Positions 8,301 through 16,118 of a stretch of DNA of 43,649 nt are shown here, piece after piece. Position numbers and translations under genes: made by a program. The DNA is from Chryseobacterium sp. CH21 (lineage in GTDB: Bacteria; Bacteroidota; Bacteroidia; Flavobacteriales; Weeksellaceae). Location: NCBI RefSeq assembly GCF_004119445.1, contig NZ_QICI01000020.1:1-43649 (forward strand), in the 5' to 3' direction. Positions within the stretch are counted from its first letter, which is position 1. The number at the start of each line of letters is the position of its first letter. The notes below the pieces were generated by a model. That model did not search any database and was not told the origin of the DNA. It saw nothing but the letters and a program-made list of their open reading frames with translations.

Positions 8301-9895
8301 ATGTCAGACTTAATCAAAGAAATACAAAAAAGAAAGACCTTCGGGATCATTTCCCACCCGGATGCCGGAAAAACAACTCTTACAGAAAAGTTACTTCTTT
8401 TCGGGGGTGCTATTCAGGAAGCGGGTGCGGTAAAATCCAACAAAATAAAAAAAGGAGCTACCTCCGACTTTATGGAAATTGAAAGACAGAGAGGGATCTC
8501 TGTAGCGACTTCCGTATTGGCTTTTGAATATAGAGACCACAAAATCAACATTCTCGATACTCCCGGTCACAAAGACTTTGCTGAGGATACGTACAGAACA
8601 TTAACGGCTGTAGACTCCGTAATCGTCGTAATTGACGTTGCAAAAGGGGTTGAGGAACAAACTGAAAAACTGGTACAGGTTTGTAGAATGAGAAACATTC
8701 CGATGTTGGTTTTCATCAATAAACTTGACCGTGAAGGTAAAGACGCCTTTGATCTTTTGGATGAAGTAGAACAAAAATTAGGATTAACAGTGTGTCCGCT
8801 TTCTTTACCAATTGGTATGGGAAGTGACTTCCAGGGAATTTATAATATCTGGGAAGACAATATTCAGTTATTCTTAGAAGAGAAAAAACAGAAAGTTGGA
8901 GATTCTATTAAGTTTGATGACATCAATGATACTTCTATTGATGACGTGATTGGTGAAAAGGCAGCAAAAACGCTAAGAGAGGAACTTGATCTGATTCAAT
9001 CTGTTTACCCTGAGTTTAATCGTGAAGATTATATGAATGGTGATCTTCAGCCTGTATTCTTCGGATCAGCTTTAAATAACTTTGGAGTGCGTGAATTATT
9101 AAATGCTTTCATTGATATTGCTCCAATGCCACAACCCAAAGAAAGTGAGACCCGTCTGGTAAAACCGGAAGAAGAAACTTTCACAGGATTCGTTTTCAAA
9201 ATCCATGCGAATATGGATCCTAAGCACAGAGACAGACTTGCTTTCGTAAAGATTGTTTCCGGAACATTCAAGAGAAACGAAAACTATTTACTGGTAAGAG
9301 AAGGTAAAAAATGAAATTTTCGTCTCCTAACGCGTTCTTTGCAGACAAAAAAGAGGTGGTAGAAGAAAGTTTCCCTGGAGATATTGTTGGTTTACATGAT
9401 ACAGGAAGTTTCAGAATTGGAGATACATTGACTGGTGGGGAAAAACTAAGCTTCAAAGGTATTCCGAGCTTCTCTCCGGAGCATTTCCGTTATATCAATA
9501 ACAATGATCCATTAAAGGCTAAGCAATTGGCAAAAGGTATTGATCAATTAATGGATGAAGGAGTTGCACAGTTATTTACCCTTGAAATGAATAACAGAAA
9601 GATCATTGGAACGGTTGGAGCCCTTCAGTACGAAGTGATTCAATACCGTCTTGAACATGAATATGGTGCAAAATGTACTTATGAACCTCTATCAATGCAC
9701 AAAGCATGTTGGGTAGAAGCTGATGAAAAGTCTGAAGAATTCAAAGAATTTGCAAGATTAAAACAGAGATTCCTTGCGAGGGACAAATACAATCAATTGG
9801 TATTCCTTGCAGACTCTTCTTTCACTATTCATATGACGCAGGAGAAATTCCCGAATGTGAAATTACACTTCATCAGTGAGTTCAGAGAGAACTAG
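8301..9895 (+). pseudogene. prfC: Peptide chain release factor 3, split by a one-base frameshift at a UGA
   Basis: RF3 is a GTPase that recycles RF1 and RF2 from the ribosome after peptide release. The first frame (8301-9314) carries the P-loop [10 protein letters not shown] (residues 18-27), the switch [10 protein letters not shown], the NKLD specificity motif and the start of the second domain. It then hits TGA right after an A6 run (9306-9311). The second frame (9311-9895) continues seamlessly with KFSSPNAFFADKKEVVEES and all of domain III. Adding one A to the run gives [12 protein letters not shown] and a 531-residue protein, the usual RF3 length. Nothing else is damaged. Either a sequencing error, a recent mutation, or recoding. 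Confidence 0.9.
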
Positions 9896-9941
9896 ACAAT
9901 AAAACACAAAATCGCGAAAAAGCGAAGTTGTTTACAGTATA

Positions 9942-9971
9942 AATCCGCAGAAAAATTTCTGCGGATTTTTT
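9942..9971 (+). terminator. Intrinsic terminator of prfC
   Basis: A 12-bp perfect stem (AATCCGCAGAAA / TTTCTGCGGATT) with a 2-base loop and then T-rich TTTTAT, 47 bases after the prfC stop. Confidence 0.85.
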
Positions 9972-10130
9972 ATGTTTAATAATTCTTCATTCTTTAAAAA
10001 AGTTCTTTACTATAATTATTTCATTTTTTTATAATAACTTATGTAAAATAATGATTTAAAATCATTTATAAAAAAATAGTGAAATTTTAAATCTCACTTA
10101 TATTTAAAATACTTGATTGTCTGAATCCGC

Positions 10131-10138
10131 TAATTTTG
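10131..10138 (+). promoter_or_regulatory. -7 promoter element upstream of the LuxR-type regulator
   Basis: TAATTTTG matches TAnnTTTG exactly, with TTG-containing sequence 11-18 bases upstream (CTTGATTG). It is 153 bases before the ATG at 10292, implying a long leader. Confidence 0.4.
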
Positions 10139-10291
10139 CAGATCTAAGTCGAAAACCATATAGAATACAGCATTCTTTATCAGAAGTATCATAAAAAGAG
10201 ACAATAAGGGTTTTTAAGTGATGTCTTAATCTCTACAAAATATGTCCCCTTATCATCTATTATTATGAAGATTTTTTAAACATTAAATGCC

Positions 10292-11145
10292 ATGAAAGAA
10301 AAAATGAAAAATGAAAAAACAAAATTATTATTAAGAGCAGTTATCACTCTTTCCATCATATTTTTCTTTATAGGTGTTGCTGATTTCTTTTTCAGCAGTA
10401 AAAAAATACTATTATACCCTACTCTGGCTGTATGGATATTCAACCTTATTTTACTGGTTAATATTAATAAGCCAGCTATAGAAAAACTAAGTTTTGCATG
10501 CATGGTAATTGTAATCGTGTACTTTTCTTTTCTGTGTCATTACTTTTCTCTGGATTTATTTTTTGTTCCTGTCTTCTGTTTATTATACTTATATGCTTTC
10601 TTTTTATTTAGGGATGTACAAAGGATTATTTTATATTTATTGATCATCATAAGCATTACATTACTGCTGTTCTTTTTCAGGGAAAAAATAATACACTGAG
10701 ATCTATGGGAGATAGCAGTGTATATATTGGCTACCTGCGCGCTACTTCCGCATTTGCAATAGGCTTGCTTTTTTATTACATCGCAGATTTTTGGTTTAAA
10801 AACAAATCTTTGGCAAAAGAATCTACCTATATAGTACAGGAAAAAACGAATTCTACAAAACTGACTGATATTTTCGAGGCCATCAACAGAGGGGATGGAT
10901 CTTTTATGCCTTTGTTTATGACCACTGATTCTTTTTTCGTGAATAAAATCAGAGAATTATGTCCTAAAATTAATGATACTGAACTGGAAGTTTGTGCTTT
11001 AATAAAGCTGGGACTTACAACAAAGGAAATCGCCATAGCAACAAATTCTACTTATAAGGCGATTGAATCCATCAAATACAGGGTGAGAAAAAAGCTGAAT
11101 CTGGATTCAGGCATCAATCTAATGTTATTCTTTAATGAAATATAA
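10292..11145 (+). pseudogene. Membrane-anchored LuxR-type (GerE-like) regulator, split by a one-base frameshift
   Basis: Two adjacent open frames make one protein of about 284 residues. The first (10292-10699) is almost entirely hydrophobic, with about five membrane segments, and ends just after the A6 run at 10683-10688. The second (10705-11145) opens in the other frame with one more membrane segment (AFAIGLLFYYIADFWF). It then carries a C-terminal helix-turn-helix: LEVCALIKLGLTTKEIA followed by KAIESIKYRVRKKLNL, the Bacteroidota LuxR signature. Adding one A to the run makes the frame continuous with no stop (FREKNNTLRSMGDSS). This resembles Bacteroidota regulators that sense at the membrane through helices and bind DNA through the C-terminal domain. 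It probably controls the surface-protein gene downstream. Confidence 0.75.
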
Positions 11146-11303
11146 TTCCCAAAATAAACCACTAAAAATCAAAGCATCACCAATTTGAGTGATCTTAAGG
11201 GGACACATAAGTGTTTTAGCGTGAGTACTTTATACTTCTGTTCATTCTCATTAATATAATTTTACCAGAAGAAAAAACAAACACAATAAAAACATTTTAA
11301 AGA

Positions 11304-12695
11304 ATGAAAAAATTATTATCAGCAGTTGTAATGCTTACAGTGTCATCATTTACATTCGCACAGGTGGGTATAAACACATCTTCGCCTGAATCCACTTTAG
11401 ATATCCGAGCTAAAAATCATTTAGGTACTGTGAGCTCCACAGACGGAGTACTTGTACCAAGAGTAAATGATTTAACTGTAAATGGCTCAGTAAATGGGCA
11501 ATTGGTGTATTTAGTTAGCAATACAGGTTCTTTTACACAAGGGTTTTATTATTGGAATGGTACAGCATGGACTGGTTTCGGAGGTGCTTCCGGAGATAAT
11601 ACCAATGATGCGTGGATAAATGACACATCAAATGTCATGGTAAAATTAGGAACCCAGTCTGACGGAGCCACAGCCAGAAATGCAGGAACAGATTTTGTAG
11701 CCAAAGATAACGGAGCGGTCGGTATAGGAACCAATCTGCCGGATGCATCTGCTATTTTGGATATTACATCAACCAACAGAGGGGTAATATTACCAAGGGT
11801 AGCTTTGAAAAGTATTACTGATCAAAGTACAATCAATACTCCTGCTACTGGTATTTTGGTATATAATACGGGAGCAGATAGCCTTAAGTATGTAGGATAT
11901 GTATTTTGGAATGGGAGTGAGTGGAGAAGTTTAGAAAACTCCACTCTAGTGAATCCTTCCATTACTTCGTTACAATGTAATGCAGCTACACTGTCTCCGA
12001 CCCAATTAATAGCTAATGTACCTTATTCAGGTTATATGTATGTCCCGTATACCGGTGGAAATGGAGCAAGCTATGGAAGCGGAACTCCAATCCCATCTAC
12101 AGGGAACACAGGATTAACGGCAACATTACAGCCAGGAAAATTAAATCTGGGAGATGGAAGCCTTACTTATCTGGTAACCGGGACTCCATCACAAAGCAGT
12201 CCTAACCTCGCATCATTTGCATTAGGAAGCACTTTTGGGACACCTGGGTGTACAGCTAATGTAGGAACATTTGCAGCATCTGGAAATTCAGTAAAAAAGC
12301 TACTTTATTCCGGTACAACAAGTGATGCCAATCAGGTGATTATAGTTGGAGATATGATGTTTAGGTTTGATAGTGGAGTACCTTGCACCAGCTGTGGAAA
12401 AGGACCACAAATAAGATTGGTTTCAGATCCTGGCAGCTCTAGAGTTATTTATGTTGGTGGTCAAACAAATTTTGCCACTAATGGTTATGAGTACATTAAT
12501 AATCCTTTGACTTTTACTTCTGCTAACTATACTACCTATCAAAATCTCTATTCAGGTTCTGCAAACTCTATTGCTGTAGGGGAACTCAATGTATTAAATA
12601 TTGTAGATTATGCTAAGAATATTTATTACAGAGTTACTTTTTATATTAATGGACCTAACCCTTATACATTCCTTATTATCGCTGAGCAATTTTAA
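11304..12695 (+). CDS. Secreted surface protein with duplicated tail-fibre-like N-terminal modules
   Basis: A 463-residue protein with a signal peptide (about 1-19, cut before QVGINTSSP). Two copies of a module common in flavobacterial surface proteins follow. The first starts QVGINTSSPESTLDIRA and ends FYYWNGTAWTGFG. The second starts VGIGTNLPDASAILDITS and ends YVFWNGSEWRSL. Both pass through a PRV block and a G-LVY block, giving the pattern GI-T-P...LDI...PRV...LVY...WNG--W. The remaining ~245 residues (from about 218) are Gly/Ser/Thr-rich with a C-x2-C (TSCGKG) and are not recognised. No T9SS sorting domain is visible. It may be the target of the LuxR-type regulator just upstream. Confidence 0.75.
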   Translation: MKKLLSAVVMLTVSSFTFAQVGINTSSPESTLDIRAKNHLGTVSSTDGVLVPRVNDLTVNGSVNGQLVYLVSNTGSFTQGFYYWNGTAWTGFGGASGDNTNDAWINDTSNVMVKLGTQSDGATARNAGTDFVAKDNGAVGIGTNLPDASAILDITSTNRGVILPRVALKSITDQSTINTPATGILVYNTGADSLKYVGYVFWNGSEWRSLENSTLVNPSITSLQCNAATLSPTQLIANVPYSGYMYVPYTGGNGASYGSGTPIPSTGNTGLTATLQPGKLNLGDGSLTYLVTGTPSQSSPNLASFALGSTFGTPGCTANVGTFAASGNSVKKLLYSGTTSDANQVIIVGDMMFRFDSGVPCTSCGKGPQIRLVSDPGSSRVIYVGGQTNFATNGYEYINNPLTFTSANYTTYQNLYSGSANSIAVGELNVLNIVDYAKNIYYRVTFYINGPNPYTFLIIAEQF

Positions 12696-13021
12696 ACTAA
12701 GAGCTTTTAAAAAAGATTTTACACACATATGAATTTTCTTTAGGTACATTCAAAATTAAAAAATATATCAAAGCCACACTCAATGGAGTGTGGCTTTGAT
12801 ATCATTTAAATGATTTTCAAGCATTATTTAAATCAAATGAAGATTCAGTGATGCATTGACATGATTGTATTTAAAACCAAAAACGTTTTGTAAATCTTTT
12901 GTAAAACAAACACAAAACACTGGAAATATAACAGTTATCATTTTACCAGCACAATACATTTCATTTACAATCTTTACAAGAACTTCCCTTCTAATTTTAC
13001 TTCATCAAAAAAATTAATGTT
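12696..13021. other. Intergenic region with a terminator and the DUF4349 gene promoter region
   Basis: 326 bases without a gene. A strong hairpin lies at 12765-12802. The rest is AT-rich, with repeated TTTTGTAAA words near 12888-12905 and TAATTTTA just before the next ATG. The latter is one mismatch from a -7 element. I see nothing else. Confidence 0.5.
12765..12802 (+). terminator. Intrinsic terminator of the surface-protein gene
   Basis: A 16-bp perfect stem (ATATCAAAGCCACACT and its complement) with a 6-base loop, 70 bases after the stop. Only a short T-run follows, but the stem is one of the longest in the window. Confidence 0.65.
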
Positions 13022-13966
13022 ATGAAAAAGTTCATATTACTCGCTGCTGTATCCAGCACTTTCATTATGTGTAAAAAAGGAGAAGCTGCACAAGATAAGC
13101 TTCACGAAGTAATTCATACCGCTGACAGCGCTGCAGCTGTTGCTACAGAAACCATTGACAATGCCAATAAAACAGCAGATAAAGTTCTGGATTCTGCCAG
13201 TATTAAAATAAAAGATTTTGAAAACACTAAAAATGACATTCAGCAAAAAATAGAGAACACTTCCAAAATGGTAGATTCTTTATCTGATAAAATTGCCAAT
13301 ACAAAACTGGAATCCAAGATAGAGAAAAAGGACTCTGTTGAGAAGAAACCTGAAAAGGTTGCTGTAAAAGCTCCGGCTCCAAAAGTTATTAAAGAAACCA
13401 AGATTATTTATAAAGACAAACCTAAAAATGACAGTTATGAACTGAATATGCCTAAAGATAAAATGGTAAAATCAGGATATCTTGTCATAAGAGCAGAGAA
13501 CGCTGAAACAGTGAAGGAAATCATCAGAGAAGAAGCTAACAGAAATAATGGCTACATCAAAAGTGAAAATCTTTCTTATGTAGAATCTGCCCGCCCTCAT
13601 GGAGATGATCAAAAAGTATACAATCTTGATATTAAAGTTCCTATCCAGCATTTTGATGGTTTAATGGATGCAATCAATGATAATGTAGGAGATATTGATA
13701 CAAAAGATATTCAGGTTTCAGGAAGAAATTACGTAGATAATACTATTTGTATGATCAATATCAACATCACTGATCAAGCTAAAACAGAAACAGAGCCTAA
13801 AACTTTCGGTGGAAAATCTTTGGCGGCTATTGAATCAGGCTGGGATGTGATCACTTCTATTTTCTTGTTTATCCTTCCTTTATGGCCATTATTCCTGATT
13901 GCAGGTATTGGATACTATTTTTATAAAAAGAAGAATAAAAATATTCCTAATAATGATTCTCACTAA
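13022..13966 (+). CDS. DUF4349 domain lipoprotein with coiled coil and C-terminal membrane anchor
   Basis: A 314-residue protein. The N-terminus is a lipoprotein-like signal (about 1-16) with the cysteine in FIMCKKG, so it is probably lipidated at Cys17. Residues about 25-100 are charged and helical, with repeated heptad spacing. A Lys/Pro-rich linker covers about 100-135. The DUF4349 domain spans about 145-255, with landmarks YLVIRAENAETVKEI, NNGYIKSENLS, VPIQHFDGLMDAI and VSGRNYVDNTI. A membrane segment (about 277-302) and a basic tail close the protein. DUF4349 proteins are envelope proteins of unknown role. The gene has its own terminator. Confidence 0.85.
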   Translation: MKKFILLAAVSSTFIMCKKGEAAQDKLHEVIHTADSAAAVATETIDNANKTADKVLDSASIKIKDFENTKNDIQQKIENTSKMVDSLSDKIANTKLESKIEKKDSVEKKPEKVAVKAPAPKVIKETKIIYKDKPKNDSYELNMPKDKMVKSGYLVIRAENAETVKEIIREEANRNNGYIKSENLSYVESARPHGDDQKVYNLDIKVPIQHFDGLMDAINDNVGDIDTKDIQVSGRNYVDNTICMININITDQAKTETEPKTFGGKSLAAIESGWDVITSIFLFILPLWPLFLIAGIGYYFYKKKNKNIPNNDSH

Positions 13967-13970
13967 ATTC

Positions 13971-13998
13971 AAATCCATCCTCAGGGGTGGATTTTTAA
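13971..13998 (+). terminator. Intrinsic terminator of the DUF4349 gene
   Basis: A 10-bp stem (AAATCCATCC / GGGTGGATTT, one G-T pair) with loop TCAG, followed by a T-rich tract, four bases after the stop at 13966. Confidence 0.8.
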
Positions 13999-14199
13999 TA
14001 TTTTTTTAATGAGGTTTGGACTTGAACTTCAATTCTTATATTTAATTTTATCCAAGATTAAAAAAAGGACTTGCTTATTAGGAAAATTCCTCTTAACTTT
14101 AAGTATAAGCAAAATGTAAGGAATCTTCGTTGTAAGACAAGGTTCAAAATAAGTTTGGAAATTTTTATTTCATATATTAATATTTTGTGATTTGGTGTA

Positions 14200-14230
14200 A
14201 AATAAGGCCCTCATATTGAGAGCCTTATTT
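14200..14230 (-). terminator. Intrinsic terminator of the acyl-CoA dehydrogenase operon
   Basis: Nine-bp outer stem (AAATAAGGC / GCCTTATTT) with an inner CTCA/TGAG stem. On the minus strand it is followed by T-rich sequence, directly after the stop at 14234. Confidence 0.65.
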
Positions 14231-14233
14231 GTT

Positions 14234-14599
14234 TTATTTCATATTCACTACTTTATCTACGACAAACTTTGTATTTCCTCTCCACGGAAGAGCACCATTG
14301 TATTCTTTGTAATGCAGGTCAAAGGTTTTTCCGCTGTTGGTTTCCAGTTGTTTGAAAACTTCAGGGTCATCTACAGAAAACTCAAACTCATAACTTGTAA
14401 TAGTTCCTGTTTTTCCGCTTCCGAATCCTTCCTGAATCAGCTTACCTTCATAGGTTTTGAAGACATAGCCTTTTTTCATTGCATAGTTCAGGTATCCGGA
14501 TTTTACGCCTTCTCCAAAAACGAAATAATACTTGTACCAGACAAAAACGCCCAGTAACAACAGTACAACACCGAGGATGATCCACAAAGATTTTTTCAT
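14234..14599 (-). CDS. Small membrane-anchored protein of unknown function
   Basis: A 121-residue protein with one N-terminal membrane segment (about 5-22, WIILGVVLLLLGVFVWY) and a soluble ~95-residue domain. That domain carries GVKSGYLNYAMKKGYVFKT and EFSVDDPEVF, and near its end LHYKEYNGALPWRG. This looks like a conserved family of Bacteroidota single-pass proteins, but I cannot name a function. It follows the acyl-CoA dehydrogenase gene by 22 bases on the same strand and ends at a terminator, so the two are probably cotranscribed. Confidence 0.7.
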   Translation of the reverse strand: MKKSLWIILGVVLLLLGVFVWYKYYFVFGEGVKSGYLNYAMKKGYVFKTYEGKLIQEGFGSGKTGTITSYEFEFSVDDPEVFKQLETNSGKTFDLHYKEYNGALPWRGNTKFVVDKVVNMK

Positions 14600-14621
14600 A
14601 GGGAGTGTGTTTTATAAAATG

Positions 14622-15761
14622 TTATTTTGCGATACTTCTTGAGATCACGATTTTCTGAATTTCAGAAGTTCCTTCGTAGATCTGAGTGATTTTTGCATCT
14701 CTCATTAATCTTTCTACGTGGTATTCTTTTACATAGCCGTATCCACCGTGAATCTGTACTGCTTCAATAGTAGTATCCATTGCTACCTGAGAAGAGTATA
14801 ATTTTGCCATAGCTCCGCTTTCAGAGATATCTTTTCCTGCATCTTTTTCACATGCTGCTTTGAAGCAAAGCATTCTTGCTGCAGTAATCTGAGTAGCCAT
14901 ATCAGCCAATTTGAATGCGATAGCCTGATGGTTGATGATTTCAGTTTTGAAAGCTTTTCTTGTTTTAGCATATTTCAATGCCAGTTCGTAAGCCCCTGAA
15001 GCAATACCTAAAGCCTGAGAAGCAATACCAATTCTTCCTCCATTCAATACAGCCATTGCAAAGTTGAATCCGAATCCGTCAGCACCAATTCTGTTTTCTT
15101 TTGGAACTTTTACATTATTAAAGATCAAAGAATGAGTATCACTTCCTCTGATTCCTAATTTGTCTTCTTTCAGTCCGATTTCAAAACCTTCCCATCCTCT
15201 TTCTACGATGAAAGCATTGATTCCTTTGTGCTTTTTCTCAGGATCCGTTTGTGCAATTACGATATAATAAGTAGCTGTACCACCATTGGTGATCCAGTTT
15301 TTGATTCCATTTAAAAGGTAATAATCCCCTTTGTCTTCAGCAGTTGTTTTCTGAGAAGTAGCATCAGAACCAGCTTCAGGTTCAGATAATGCAAATGCTC
15401 CGATTACCTGTCCGCTTGCCAGTGGAGTAAGATATTTTACTTTTTGCTCTTCAGAAGCAAATTTTTCAAGACCGGCACAAACCAATGAGTTGTTTACAGA
15501 CATTACAACAGCTGCAGAAGCATCTATTTTTGCAATCTCCTCCATCGCCAGCACGTAAGAAACGCTGTCCATACCTGCACCGCCGTATTTTGGATCTACC
15601 ATCATTCCTAAAAGTCCCATTTCTCCCATTTTCTTCACCTGTTCTGCAGGGAATTTCTGGTCACGGTCTCTTTCAATCACTCCTGGTAATAATTCGTTTT
15701 GTGCAAAATCTCTTGCTGCCTGCTGAATCATCAGCTGTTCTTCCGATAAATTAAAGTCCAT
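14622..15761 (-). CDS. Acyl-CoA dehydrogenase (short/medium chain type)
   Basis: A 379-residue FAD flavoenzyme of fatty-acid beta-oxidation that makes trans-2-enoyl-CoA and passes electrons to electron-transfer flavoprotein. All family blocks are present in order: an N-terminal helical domain (DFNLSEEQLMIQQAARDFA), FALSEPEAGSDA (FAD/substrate), NGIKNWITNGG, RGSDTHSLIFNNVKVP, ALGIASGAYELALKYAKTR, and the C-terminal QIHGGYGYVKEYHVERLMRD and IYEGTSEIQ. The last contains the position of the usual catalytic glutamate. Length is typical (about 380). Chain length cannot be assigned firmly; butyryl-CoA-type enzymes are the closest in appearance. It is divergent from an acyl-CoA ligase, consistent with fatty-acid use. 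Confidence 0.93.
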   Translation of the reverse strand: MDFNLSEEQLMIQQAARDFAQNELLPGVIERDRDQKFPAEQVKKMGEMGLLGMMVDPKYGGAGMDSVSYVLAMEEIAKIDASAAVVMSVNNSLVCAGLEKFASEEQKVKYLTPLASGQVIGAFALSEPEAGSDATSQKTTAEDKGDYYLLNGIKNWITNGGTATYYIVIAQTDPEKKHKGINAFIVERGWEGFEIGLKEDKLGIRGSDTHSLIFNNVKVPKENRIGADGFGFNFAMAVLNGGRIGIASQALGIASGAYELALKYAKTRKAFKTEIINHQAIAFKLADMATQITAARMLCFKAACEKDAGKDISESGAMAKLYSSQVAMDTTIEAVQIHGGYGYVKEYHVERLMRDAKITQIYEGTSEIQKIVISRSIAK

Positions 15762-16118
15762 AAAAAAAATAATTAGATAGCCGTAAATTTACACTTTTTA
15801 AGCAAATCTGAAAAAATTAAATTGAAAGCCGGAAAAACGAACAAGAAAAGGACATTTTGGGAAGTTTAACGATCCTGGATGCCTGTTTTGGGATTGGGAG
15901 TGATGAGATCTAAAAACAAGATGAGATTCTTCAGAAAAAATAAAAATTCCCAAAAGATCAATTTAAAATATAAAATCCCATTTTCAGGGCTTCCGGCCTC
16001 TTTTTTGATTCTATATATTATGGTTAGCATTTAACTTATTTCTAATTATTGCATGCAGATGTTTTCAATTAAAAAAAATGCTTATATTTAAGTTTCTTTA
16101 TAAATTACGTAAAAAATC
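15762..16118. other. Intergenic region between divergent lipid-metabolism genes
   Basis: 357 bases without a gene, containing the promoters of both divergent genes. Candidate -7-like elements with one mismatch (TAAATTTA on the minus strand near 15784, TATATTTA on the plus strand near 16083) are present. Short words recur in both orientations (TTTGGGA near 15885, TCCCAAAA near 15950), but I see no clear element, ORF or RNA. Confidence 0.4.

Larger units (their letters stand above)
9896..10291. other. Intergenic region before the LuxR-type regulator
   Basis: 396 bases without a gene. It contains the prfC terminator (9942-9971), a very AT-rich stretch (about 9980-10110), a good -7 element (TAATTTTG, 10131-10138) and the motif TATGTCCCCTTAT at 10241-10253. 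No ORF of note is seen. If the -7 element is used, the regulator mRNA has a leader of about 145 bases. Confidence 0.6.

Noticed and set aside
9306..10688. Programmed frameshifting as the main explanation for all three broken genes.
   Set aside because: Sites have different contexts, none is a canonical X XXY YYZ heptamer, no strong downstream structure is obvious, and the genes are unrelated. A shared missing A fits base-calling error better.
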